A stretch of 62,880 nt of DNA. Source: Bacillota bacterium (GTDB taxonomy: Bacteria; Bacillota; Clostridia; DSM-8532). Under the pieces are notes generated by a model that saw only the letters and a program-made list of their open reading frames with translations, did not search any database and was not told the DNA's origin. The stretch is taken from NCBI GenBank assembly GCA_022702935.2, contig JAKIML020000019.1:1-62880 (forward strand), written 5' to 3'. Position numbers and translations under genes: made by a program. The stretch's first letter is position 1, and each line of letters begins with the position of its first letter. Shown here in pieces: positions 46,361 through 54,338 of the stretch.

Positions 46361-46386
46361 GCGCCGCGTTAACCAACCCGCGGCGC
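46361..46386 (-). other. Intercistronic GC-rich hairpin between the binding-protein gene and nifX-like
   Basis: GCGCCGCG (46361-46368) pairs perfectly with CGCGGCGC (46379-46386). On the minus strand no T-run follows, so it is probably an attenuator or an RNA-stabilising stem that sets different levels of the transporter and nifX/nifH messages. Confidence 0.5.
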
Positions 46387-46416
46387 ATCGAGGTTATGGG
46401 TACAGAAAATGGGGGG

Positions 46417-47508
46417 TTATTTGAATTCCTCAGGAAGTCCCTCGAGGAATACAAAGCTGTTCTTCCGCAGAGCTTCCACATCTACGTCGGCATCAAGCAT
46501 GCCTACGGCCTGAAGCTGGGGAGCAACTATCCCAAAGATATCGTAGGCCCCTTGGACCGATGGAATGTAGTTGAAGGTTTTGAGCACCCTGGCATTGGTT
46601 TCGGCATCACCGGCCACCCACTTCTTCTCTACCTGAATCCGGGTCACCTCATCCTGATTCTTTGCCACATAGGCACTGGCCTTCTGCATAGCACGGGTAT
46701 ACTTAGCCGCTATTTCAGGATAATCCTCTGCAATGTTTTCGCGAACAAAGGCAGAGCAGCAGTATTGTTCATTGTAAGGCTCGTCAATGGCCGAGTCATA
46801 GAGAATCGTGAAGCCATACTCGTTGGCGGCAATAGTGGCGGTGGGGTCGTTCATGGCAATGGCATCCACTGCGCCTTTTTCAAGCGCCAAGGGAAGATCT
46901 GTGGTGCTGTAGACAATGAACTCTACCTGGGGATTCTGAACAGTGACATTTACACCATTGTCAGCCAACACACGCTTGGCATAGATGATGGGGCTGCTGG
47001 TAAAGCTGGGGACACCCACCTTCTTGCCGATGAAATCCTTGGGCTCCTTAATGCCCGAATCGCTCTTGACAAGAACCTTATCACATCCGGTATGGAGGCC
47101 TGTGGTAATTTTGATGGGAAGTCCGTTGGAAAGGGGCTGAATCATACTGGCCAGCAAGGAGAAACCAGCGTCAATCTGATTGGCGGTAATGGAATCAAAA
47201 ATGGTTCCGGGCGCCAGCTTGATTAATTCTACCTTTAAGCCTTCCTCCTCAAAGAAGCCCTTTTCTACGGCCATATGTAAGGGGGCTTCACAGAGGCTTC
47301 CGCCATAGCCAATACGAAGGACAAAATCCCCATTAGCCTTGTCAGAAGAAGAGGGAGTTGCATTGGAGCTTGATGGCGTTGTTGTATCGGCTCCGGACGA
47401 AGGCGTAGATGCGGGTGTGGATGAAGAGCAAGCAGACAACAGCGCAACGGCCAGGGTGAAAATGAGAAGAAGGGCTAAGAAACGTCCTTTTTTCTTTACA
47501 TTCAACAT
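46417..47508 (-). CDS. Substrate-binding lipoprotein, sulfonate/nitrate type
   Basis: Extracellular solute-binding protein of the SsuA/TauA/NMT1 family. A signal peptide ends at the lipobox LLSAC (Cys27), followed by a long Ser/Thr/Pro linker and then the binding domain from about residue 63: LRIGYGGSLCEAPLHMAVEKGFFEEEGLKVELI, ANQIDAGF, VLVKSDSGI, and GAVDAIAMNDP. The pattern is that of ABC systems for sulfonates and other organosulfur or organic nitrogen compounds. Its place inside the nitrogenase-like operon suggests it delivers the reductase substrate or a precursor. Confidence 0.88.
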   Translation of the reverse strand: MLNVKKKGRFLALLLIFTLAVALLSACSSSTPASTPSSGADTTTPSSSNATPSSSDKANGDFVLRIGYGGSLCEAPLHMAVEKGFFEEEGLKVELIKLAPGTIFDSITANQIDAGFSLLASMIQPLSNGLPIKITTGLHTGCDKVLVKSDSGIKEPKDFIGKKVGVPSFTSSPIIYAKRVLADNGVNVTVQNPQVEFIVYSTTDLPLALEKGAVDAIAMNDPTATIAANEYGFTILYDSAIDEPYNEQYCCSAFVRENIAEDYPEIAAKYTRAMQKASAYVAKNQDEVTRIQVEKKWVAGDAETNARVLKTFNYIPSVQGAYDIFGIVAPQLQAVGMLDADVDVEALRKNSFVFLEGLPEEFK

Positions 47509-47536
47509 AAAACATTCTCCTTTATCATGAATTTGA

Positions 47537-48328
47537 TTACAGATAGTATTGGATATCCTCGCGTTTGCCTGCGAAATTGAGAATCTGGAGGATCTTGGCC
47601 CGGAGCTTCAAAAAGTCAGGCAGATCCCTTTCCCGGGGTCGTCCAATCTCCACTTTAATGATGCTTTCTATCTTGGCGGGGCGTGGGGTCATGACAAAGA
47701 TTTTGTCGCTTAAGTAAATGGCCTCATCCACGTCATGGGTTACCATGATGGTGGTGGTTCCCCGTTCCTGCCAGATCTTAATCAATTCGTCCTGCATGTT
47801 CATTCGGGTAAAGGCGTCCAGGGCGCCAAAGGGCTCATCCAAAAGCAGTACCTTGGGATGATTGACCAATGCCCGGGCCAGTGCGGCTCTCTGGGCCATA
47901 CCGCCCGAAAGCTGATGGGGATAGGCCTTCTCAAATCCCTCAAGCCCCACAAGCTTGATGAACTCCTTGACATCGTCCTTCTTTTCCTTGTAAAGCCCCC
48001 GTATCTTCAGACCAAAGGCCACATTCTCGTAAATGGTCAGCCAGGGGAAAAGGGTGGGGTCCTGGAAGACCAGGCCGCGCTCATATCCGGCCCCAGAGAT
48101 GGGTACGCCATCCAGGGTGAAACTGCCCTCGTCGGGCTTGATGAGCCCGGCCACCAACCTTAAAAAGGTGGATTTTCCGCACCCCGAGGGGCCGATTAAT
48201 GAGATGAACTCTCCGGGCTGTATCTCGGTCTGAACATCCTGCAGGGCTACTACTGTCTGCCCGTCGGGCTGCACAAAGGATTTTCTGACCCCTTGGGCCT
48301 GAATGAATCCGGTTTTCTGCGTTACCAT
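47537..48328 (-). CDS. ABC transporter ATPase, SsuB/TauB type
   Basis: A 263-aa nucleotide-binding protein with Walker A GPSGCGKST, Q-loop VFQDPTLFPW, signature LSGGMAQRAALARAL, Walker B VLLLDEPFGALD and switch TTIMVTHDVDEA. The PFGALD and DVDEA wording is standard for the sulfonate/taurine/nitrate importers. It overlaps the permease gene by 7 bp, so the two are coupled. It works with the permease at 48322 and the lipoprotein at 46417. Confidence 0.93.
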   Translation of the reverse strand: MVTQKTGFIQAQGVRKSFVQPDGQTVVALQDVQTEIQPGEFISLIGPSGCGKSTFLRLVAGLIKPDEGSFTLDGVPISGAGYERGLVFQDPTLFPWLTIYENVAFGLKIRGLYKEKKDDVKEFIKLVGLEGFEKAYPHQLSGGMAQRAALARALVNHPKVLLLDEPFGALDAFTRMNMQDELIKIWQERGTTTIMVTHDVDEAIYLSDKIFVMTPRPAKIESIIKVEIGRPRERDLPDFLKLRAKILQILNFAGKREDIQYYL

Positions 48329-49278
48329 TTAATAACCCCCTTCTGCCAGCCCAATACCCTGTCACGGATCCTGAACATCAGGGTGATGATCAGAGAGAAG
48401 GTGAGGGCTATGACGATGAGTCCTGCATAGACATTGGCGTAGGAGAGCATCTCCCTCTGCCAGTTGATATACCAGCCTATTCCGAATTTGACCCCCAGCA
48501 TTTCAGCCGTCATGAGAGTGATGAAGGAGGCGCTGGTACCGTTGAAGATACCGATGAATATGCTGGGCATGGCTGCGGGCAGGGCCACCTTGAATATCTT
48601 CTGAATGGTGCGGGCGCCCAGGGTGCTGGATACCTCGAAATAGGCATTTTGCACATTGGAGATGCCTGAGCTTGTAAGCACCGTGGTGGGGAACCATACT
48701 GCCAGAGCAATAAGAAAGACGCTGGCCTGGAAGGAGGTGGGGAAGGTGACCAGGGCAATGGGCACCCAGGCCGTGGAGGGAATGGGGCCCACCAGCTTAA
48801 TCAGTGGGTTGACCCAGTAACTCCATTTTTTGCTCCAGCCCACCATAATACCGGTGGATATCCCGAGCACGGCACCAATGAGATAGCCCGTGGCAAGGAG
48901 CCTCAGGGAATATCCCAAGCATTTTAAAAGAAACGGCCACTCCTCCACATAGACCTTAAGGATTCTATCGGGAGAGGGAAAATAAATGCTCTGAAGAATC
49001 ATGAGCTTAAGAGTGGCCAGATTAAGGAGGTTGAGGAAAAGTATAAAGGTGGCAATAAACCATGATTTAAAGGCATACTTCTTGCGCAGCCTTTCATTAA
49101 ATAAGGAGGCAAAGGCAATAACCAGGGTGACGGCTATGATGATGATCAGAGCTATGGTAAAATAGGGTACCTGCTTTTGGGTGTACTTAGGGCTGTTGGG
49201 CACCAGAAGATGGACCAATAGTGCCGCAACAGCGCTGAGCGTGGGAATGAGCGTTCGGTAATCGAAAGATTTTTGCAC
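48322..49278 (-). CDS. ABC transporter permease, SsuC/TauC type
   Basis: A 318-aa membrane subunit. Two N-terminal extra helices (about 10-60) precede the binding-protein-dependent transport domain, which includes SLRLLATGYLIGAVLGISTGIMVGW and the coupling loop EVSSTLGARTIQKIFKVALPAAMPSI. The extended N-terminus makes it longer than ordinary SsuC (about 250-260 aa). GTG at 49278 follows GGAGG. It sits 19 bp after the nifD-like gene, which shows that transporter and reductase share one transcript. Confidence 0.92.
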   Translation of the reverse strand: MQKSFDYRTLIPTLSAVAALLVHLLVPNSPKYTQKQVPYFTIALIIIIAVTLVIAFASLFNERLRKKYAFKSWFIATFILFLNLLNLATLKLMILQSIYFPSPDRILKVYVEEWPFLLKCLGYSLRLLATGYLIGAVLGISTGIMVGWSKKWSYWVNPLIKLVGPIPSTAWVPIALVTFPTSFQASVFLIALAVWFPTTVLTSSGISNVQNAYFEVSSTLGARTIQKIFKVALPAAMPSIFIGIFNGTSASFITLMTAEMLGVKFGIGWYINWQREMLSYANVYAGLIVIALTFSLIITLMFRIRDRVLGWQKGVIKW

Positions 49279-49296
49279 AATGATTCCTCCATTCCC

Positions 49297-50823
49297 TTAT
49301 ACCGCATCCTGTTGTTTGATGTAGGTAAAAGGATCTTTTTCATACCATTCTTGCTTGAAGGGCAGGGGCACATTCTCAGCCAGCTTCTTGTTGAATTGTC
49401 CGTTACGGGCAACACGGTTTAGGCGTCTTGCCACTTCAAAAACCCCAGAATAGCCCAGATAATTATAGGAGGGTCCAAACAGGGGCAGAATGGGAACGCC
49501 CTGTTTGGCGGCAATGTTGTTTCCGCCCACGTGGGTAACCAGAAGATCGGGCTTGAGCCGCTTCAGAATATTGGCCTGCTCAAAGGGCTGGTTGGTGGCC
49601 ACATCCACAATGGCATCATCCAGATCTTCAAGGGAATCGAAGATGGGCTCCACAAACTGATCAAAATGGTGAGCCTTAAAGCCGAGGACCTTGATGCCCA
49701 AATCCTGCAAAATTTCTGCGGTGGCAAGGATGCGCACCTCGCCGCCGGCTATGAAGGCAGTTTTCCCGGCCAGCTTCTGTCTGAAGGGCTCCAGGCTCTT
49801 GTCCAGTTCCCGGTTTTCCTCCTGGATAAGCCGCTGGGCTTCCTTTTCAAGGCCGAAATGTTCGGCAATCTTTAAAATCCAGCGATCGGTATTCTTCCGG
49901 CCAATGGGGATGGTGTCAATTAAAAAGGGGATACCATACTTTGCTTTAATATGCTCTACAAAGTAATCGTCGTGGGTACCGCAGATACTCACGTTCAGAG
50001 AGGATTCCAGGGAATATTCGAAATCCTCGGGCTCAGCATAGCACGGAATAAAGGTGACAGTGAGCCCCAGGGCATTGAGGAGTCTCTGAAGCTCCAGCTC
50101 GTCAGCACGGCTCATGGAGCCCACATTGAGCACATTGACATGACGGCTGATGCGATATTTTTCCTTGATCTTTTCAAGGTCAGGCTCGGCGATATATTCC
50201 CTTCTTTCGGGCTTCTTCACATAATTCTTCAGAATACCGTGATAAACCGCATCATAGGCGGTGGCCATAACCTTGGTTTTGAAGCCCTCGCAATGGATGG
50301 GCACCAGGCTTGCGGCGGTCTGGGTTTGCAGATCAGCAAGAATACTGTCAATATCGTCCCCAATCAGGGAGGGTACGCAGCCGTTGGCAATAATAATGGT
50401 TTCGGGCCTGAATTCCTTGTCAGCATACAGCACGGCCTCACGCAGCTTTTTTTCGCCTCCCGAGATGACATCGGCCTCATCCAGGTTGGTGCTCAGCCAG
50501 ATAATCCCTTCGGACTGGGGATCTCTAAGCTGCTTAAAGGTTTTGTTAACACCCACATTGCTTATACTGCAGATTCCGCAGCCAATAGGAGCATGCATGA
50601 TAATGACGGCATTTCTTAAGGTGTTGAGTATGGCCAGGCTTAAGGTAAACTGACAGCCCTGGGTCTGGGAGAAACGGCGTCCGGCAAGATTCAAACAGCC
50701 TTCACTGCCAAAACAGCCTTTTTTCAAACAACCCTTGATATCCCGCAATGTACCGCCGAAGGCAATATTGGCCTTTAATCGATCTTCTCTGGCGGGAGCG
50801 GATTTTGCTTCAAGATAATTCAT
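49297..50823 (-). CDS. NifD-like subunit of a nitrogenase-like reductase
   Basis: A 508-aa member of the NifD/NifE/BchN superfamily. P-cluster-type cysteines are Cys57 (TQGCQF), Cys82 (HAPIGCGICS) and Cys149 (ANGCVPSLIGDDI). The cofactor cysteine of NifD is matched by Cys281 (SICGTHDDYF, followed by KYGIPF). The cofactor histidine (NifD His442, in YHGYDGF) is replaced: the aligned segment reads YLGYSGV, with Leu456. Three further cysteines (32, 37, 43) precede the core. So it probably holds a NifB-derived cluster in a different setting from FeMo-co. Best guess is the MarD type of methylthio-alkane reductase; true N2 fixation is unlikely. Confidence 0.85.
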   Translation of the reverse strand: MNYLEAKSAPAREDRLKANIAFGGTLRDIKGCLKKGCFGSEGCLNLAGRRFSQTQGCQFTLSLAILNTLRNAVIIMHAPIGCGICSISNVGVNKTFKQLRDPQSEGIIWLSTNLDEADVISGGEKKLREAVLYADKEFRPETIIIANGCVPSLIGDDIDSILADLQTQTAASLVPIHCEGFKTKVMATAYDAVYHGILKNYVKKPERREYIAEPDLEKIKEKYRISRHVNVLNVGSMSRADELELQRLLNALGLTVTFIPCYAEPEDFEYSLESSLNVSICGTHDDYFVEHIKAKYGIPFLIDTIPIGRKNTDRWILKIAEHFGLEKEAQRLIQEENRELDKSLEPFRQKLAGKTAFIAGGEVRILATAEILQDLGIKVLGFKAHHFDQFVEPIFDSLEDLDDAIVDVATNQPFEQANILKRLKPDLLVTHVGGNNIAAKQGVPILPLFGPSYNYLGYSGVFEVARRLNRVARNGQFNKKLAENVPLPFKQEWYEKDPFTYIKQQDAV

Positions 50824-50835
50824 GACTCACTCCTC

Positions 50836-52176
50836 CTATCGTGCAGCCACAAGCAGGCCGAAGAGATCCTCGGTCAAGCTCAGGGCGCCATTAAAACCTG
50901 CGTAAGCATGGTTTAGAACAATCCTGTTGGTAACGGGGAAAGAGACTGTAAGGAGCGGGAACCCGTACTGCTGTGCCAGGTCACGCTCATAGACACTTCC
51001 GATAAGCACGGTGGGTCCGAAGGAATCAAAGTATTTGTCATTGTGATTGGCGGGCCAGATCTCGGTGAGGTATTTTTTAACCGATGAAGCATCGGTGTCA
51101 AACTTGACTACGGGATGGAGCCCCGATTCAAAGTTCTCGAAGCGCTTAAGTAAGACCGGTTTATCGTTGTCATCCACCAAATCGGTGATGACGGCCAGCT
51201 CGGGCACCCAGCCCAGCTCATCGGATATGAATCGTGTGACGGCGGGTACATAATTGGCATCGCCAACCACCACCGCATACCTTTGCAGATCAATATCGTT
51301 ATAAAGGTCGGCCAACCGTTCCAGATAGTTATAGTAAACAGCCTTTTCTTCAGCGATAACCCTTTCGGTGACGGCTGGATCAATGGACAGGGCCTGGGCC
51401 ACCTGGCGCAGGAAGGCCTCTGTGCCTACTGCTCCAATGGGAAGACCAGTGGTGATATAGGGGATGTCATGGATCTCTTCATACTTTCTGGCGGCCTGAA
51501 TACCGTGGATATCGGAGACCACAATATTGAGTGAGGCAGCGCCTGAGTTTCTGATGCTTTCCAGATCCTCGCCCTCGCCAAAGAGGGTGTTGACCTTAAG
51601 ACCAAGCTTCTCCAAAAGCCGTTTGATTTCTTTGAGATTGCCCTGCCAGAAAACGTCCTGAGCGGGAACAATGCCCAGTATATTGACAGACAGGGGCGTC
51701 TTTTGACGCTGCTTTCTCACAAATTTATGAATCAGTGCACTTAAAACCAGCTCATAGCCGGTATAGGAACTCCCTCTGAAGCTGGGAGTATGTACGGGAA
51801 GCACGGGCTTGTCATAGTCCAGGAATTCTGAGACAACGGCATCAAGGTCGTCGCCTATCATCTCCACCATACAGCCGGTGAGCACCAGATAGATGTCTCC
51901 GTCCACAATCTCAAGGGTTGAGGCGATTTGTTCCCGCAGACGGGCCTCACCGCCGAAGACAATATCTCTTTCCACCACATTGCTGCTGGGAAGGCTTAAG
52001 CCCCCGCAATATCCGCCGCCCAGATACCCGGCACCGGCGTTGATGGCATTATGAAGATTATGGCCGCAGCCGGCTGAGGCGTGGATGATGGGAATAGCGC
52101 GGGGAATGGCGCGAAGTGTGGCAAGCGCTCCGCCAAGAGCACAGGTATAACGCGGGCGATCAATAAATTTACTCAT
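50836..52176 (-). CDS. NifK-like subunit of a nitrogenase-like reductase
   Basis: A 446-aa partner subunit. The three P-cluster cysteines are visible as Cys12 (RYTCALGG), Cys37 (HASAGCGHNL) and Cys102 (LTGCMVEMIGDDL). It lacks the N-terminal extension of true NifK and is shorter than NifK (about 500-520 aa). The end of one gene and the start of the other are 12 bp apart. Order K before D is inverted relative to nifHDK operons. It should form the heterotetramer with the NifD-like protein and receive electrons from the NifH-like protein. Confidence 0.85.
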   Translation of the reverse strand: MSKFIDRPRYTCALGGALATLRAIPRAIPIIHASAGCGHNLHNAINAGAGYLGGGYCGGLSLPSSNVVERDIVFGGEARLREQIASTLEIVDGDIYLVLTGCMVEMIGDDLDAVVSEFLDYDKPVLPVHTPSFRGSSYTGYELVLSALIHKFVRKQRQKTPLSVNILGIVPAQDVFWQGNLKEIKRLLEKLGLKVNTLFGEGEDLESIRNSGAASLNIVVSDIHGIQAARKYEEIHDIPYITTGLPIGAVGTEAFLRQVAQALSIDPAVTERVIAEEKAVYYNYLERLADLYNDIDLQRYAVVVGDANYVPAVTRFISDELGWVPELAVITDLVDDNDKPVLLKRFENFESGLHPVVKFDTDASSVKKYLTEIWPANHNDKYFDSFGPTVLIGSVYERDLAQQYGFPLLTVSFPVTNRIVLNHAYAGFNGALSLTEDLFGLLVAAR

Positions 52177-52231
52177 GGGACTTCCTCCATTTTGATAAGG
52201 ATGTTATATATCCGCCATGGCCCTAGCCTGA

Positions 52232-53125
52232 CTAGCCATGGGAAAAGGTCTCCGGAATATTGCGTGTGGCATACAGCAGATCAGCGAGATCCTGCTTGCC
52301 GGGAATACCGCAGGCATCGGCACGACAGTGCTGGCAATGCCTGAATACGGGTAAGTACAGTTCTGCTGCTGACCGTGCTTCCATGAGCTCGTGACAGTTG
52401 GGTGCGGGCAGATGAGAAAGCTCATGCTGCGGGATGAGGGGGATGATATTGATGAGTGAGGCCCCGTGCGCTTTGACGGTCTCAGCTATCTCGCCAATAT
52501 GGTGCTGGTTGATGCCCGGTATTAAAACAATGTTGATTTTAATCACTGCCCCTAAATCCGACATCTTTTTGATACCGCGCAACTGAGCGGCTATCAGAAT
52601 CCGGGCGGCTTCCTCACCCTCATATTTCTGTCCGTCAAGCACAATTCCGCTGCATATATCCTTGAGGACTGTGGGGTCTACAGCATTGACGGTGACAGTG
52701 ACGGTTCTGACCCCTGCCTCATAAAGTGCGTCAGCATAGCGCTCCAGAAGAAGACCGTTTGTGCTTAAGCACAGGATGAGCTCGGGATGACGCTCATGAA
52801 CGTACTGGAAGGTCTTCAGGGCATGGGGCGTGGCCAGGGTGTCTCCCGGGCCCGCAATCCCGGCCACGGTGATTTCGGGGCACAGCTCCAGGGCCTTGTC
52901 GACAAGCTCAGCCGCAGCCTGGGGCGAGAGCAGTTCGCCAGTCACTCCCGGGCGCTGTTCTGACTTGTTAAAGGTTCTTTTGCAGAACCTGCACTGAATA
53001 TTGCAGGCAGGACTAACAGGAAGGTGAACCCGGCCCCGGGTCATATTAGCTTTGCCACCAAAGCAGGGGTGGAGGGTGGATATCTTTTCAAATCGGGTAT
53101 CAAGCTTTACATCGAAGCAGGCCAT
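52232..53125 (-). CDS. NifB-like radical SAM protein without NifX domain
   Basis: Builds the carbide-containing Fe-S core used by nitrogenase cofactors. The 298-aa chain shows HPCFGGKA, then ACNIQCRFCKR with the radical SAM Cys-x3-Cys-x2-Cys, and RPGVTGELLSPQAA, all NifB landmarks. The C-terminal HCQHCRADACGIPG holds further cysteines found in NifB. No cofactor-binding tail follows, unlike many NifB proteins. ATG at 53125 follows AAAGGAGGG; the longer open frame to 53266 overlaps cysK and lacks a site. Presence of NifB in the operon implies an advanced Fe-S cofactor in the NifDK-like enzyme. Confidence 0.92.
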   Translation of the reverse strand: MACFDVKLDTRFEKISTLHPCFGGKANMTRGRVHLPVSPACNIQCRFCKRTFNKSEQRPGVTGELLSPQAAAELVDKALELCPEITVAGIAGPGDTLATPHALKTFQYVHERHPELILCLSTNGLLLERYADALYEAGVRTVTVTVNAVDPTVLKDICSGIVLDGQKYEGEEAARILIAAQLRGIKKMSDLGAVIKINIVLIPGINQHHIGEIAETVKAHGASLINIIPLIPQHELSHLPAPNCHELMEARSAAELYLPVFRHCQHCRADACGIPGKQDLADLLYATRNIPETFSHG

Positions 53126-53147
53126 AAGGGTTCCCTCCTTTGATAGA

Positions 53148-54089
53148 TTATCTTTCCAGACTGTCGAACAGAGGGGTGGAAAGGTAGCGCTCACCGGTGT
53201 CGGGGAGGAGCACGACCACAATCTTTCCTTCGTATTCAGGGCGCTTGGCAATCTGGGTGGCCGCAAAGGCAGCGGCTCCCGATGAGATACCTACCAGCAG
53301 GCCCTCAATGCGAGCCAGCGCCTGGGAGGTTTCATAGGCCTCCTCGGTTCTGACCTTATAGATCTCGTCGATAACATTACGGTTGAGTACTGCGGGAACA
53401 AAGCCTGCACCGATACCCTGAATCTTGTGAGGACCCGGCGCGTTGCCTGACAGCACTGCCGAGTCGTAGGGCTCTACTGCAGCAATGTGAACATTGGGAT
53501 TCTTGGACTTCAAGACCTCACCTACACCTGTGATGGTTCCGCCCGTGCCCACGCCGCCTACAAAGGCAGCAACCTCACCTTCGGTATCCCTCCAGATCTC
53601 TTCGGCTGTGGTTTCTCTATGTACCTTGGGGTTGGCCGGATTGTTGAACTGCTGGGGGATAAAGGAATTGGGGATTTGGGCGGCCAGCTCTTCGGCCTTT
53701 CTGACGGCGCCCTTCATGCCATCCTTTCCGGGGGTCAAGACCAGCTCGGCGTTGAGGGCTTTTAAAAGGCTCCTTCTCTCCAGGCTCATGGTCTCGGGCA
53801 TGGTAAGAATCAAGCGATACCCTTTGGAGGCAGCAACAAAGGCCAGTCCAATACCGGTATTCCCACTGGTGGGCTCAATAATGACGGTATCCTTGGTGAT
53901 CCTTCCGCTTTTCTCAGCCTCCTCGATCATGGCCAGAGCAATTCTGTCCTTAACGCTTCCCAGGGGGTTAAAGTATTCGAGCTTAGCCACCAGACGAGCT
54001 CTTAAGCCCTGTTCCTTGTTGTAGTCGGTGAGTTCCAGAAGCGGGGTGTTTCCAATCAACTGGGTCAGTTTTGAATAGATTTTCGCCAC
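53148..54089 (-). CDS. cysK: Cysteine synthase (O-acetylserine sulfhydrylase)
   Basis: Fold type II PLP enzyme making cysteine from O-acetylserine and sulfide. [10 protein letters not shown] at the N-terminus, [11 protein letters not shown] with the PLP lysine, [16 protein letters not shown] and [10 protein letters not shown] are all present; 314 aa is standard. GTG at 54089 follows TGGAGG and matches the family start; the upstream ATG at 54218 would add 43 AT-rich-encoded residues and is rejected. As first gene of the operon it ties the nitrogenase-like system to sulfur assimilation. In Bacillota, CysK is also the partner of the repressor CymR, a homologue of which is encoded just beyond the operon. 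Confidence 0.93.
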   Translation of the reverse strand: MAKIYSKLTQLIGNTPLLELTDYNKEQGLRARLVAKLEYFNPLGSVKDRIALAMIEEAEKSGRITKDTVIIEPTSGNTGIGLAFVAASKGYRLILTMPETMSLERRSLLKALNAELVLTPGKDGMKGAVRKAEELAAQIPNSFIPQQFNNPANPKVHRETTAEEIWRDTEGEVAAFVGGVGTGGTITGVGEVLKSKNPNVHIAAVEPYDSAVLSGNAPGPHKIQGIGAGFVPAVLNRNVIDEIYKVRTEEAYETSQALARIEGLLVGISSGAAAFAATQIAKRPEYEGKIVVVLLPDTGERYLSTPLFDSLER

Positions 54090-54110
54090 AGTAAAGCCTC
54101 CATTCTTATA

Positions 54111-54176
54111 TAATACATATATGATTACTATGTTTAGGTTGATACCATTATAAGCCAGGACAAGCTTAATTGTCAA
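54111..54176 (-). promoter_or_regulatory. Promoter and candidate operator of the cysK-nif-like operon
   Basis: On the minus strand a perfect TTGACA (54171-54176) and a perfect TATAAT (54147-54152) are 18 bp apart. About 20-30 bp downstream of the start site lies TATGTATTA (54111-54119), also found over the rrf2 start site, within an AT-rich near-palindrome centred on CATATATG. A strong promoter with a downstream site fits repression by the Rrf2 protein. Confidence 0.7.
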
Positions 54177-54277
54177 ACAATAACATATAAAACATATATA
54201 AATTATATTTTTATACAAAATGAAGGTCTGGTTTGGGGGATGTTATAGGATAAATTATCCAAAACCCATAAGAGGAT

Positions 54278-54315
54278 AATAAAAAAGTGTCCGGGCGTTC
54301 ACCGCAGACACTTTA
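54278..54315 (-). terminator. Terminator of the DUF3592 gene
   Basis: AAAGTGTC and GACACTTT pair perfectly (8 bp, 15-nt loop), followed on the minus strand by TTTATTA. It lies 24 bp after the stop codon and insulates the cysK promoter. Confidence 0.88.
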
Positions 54316-54338
54316 CAAGACATATTGATGATGACGGA

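Noticed and set aside
46396-47226. Long plus-strand open frame (276 codons) opposite the substrate-binding protein gene
   Set aside because: It is the antisense of a clear lipoprotein gene with signal peptide and ribosome binding site; its translation has no recognisable domain.
49951-50619. Plus-strand open frame of 222 codons opposite nifD-like
   Set aside because: Antisense shadow in a GC-rich gene; no ribosome binding site and no domain.
49297-52176. Chlorophyll-type (BchNB/BchYZ) or CfbD reductase
   Set aside because: Two-subunit NifDK layout with a NifB-like gene and a conserved cofactor cysteine; no tetrapyrrole genes nearby.
45063-53125. Genuine nitrogen-fixing nif operon
   Set aside because: No nifEN or nifV, NifK-like subunit too short, order K-D-H atypical, cofactor His replaced by Leu, and sulfur genes in the same operon.
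54090-54218. N-terminal extension of CysK with a hydrophobic leader
   Set aside because: The extra 43 codons are AT-rich promoter and leader DNA; GTG at 54089 has a proper ribosome binding site and matches the family start.
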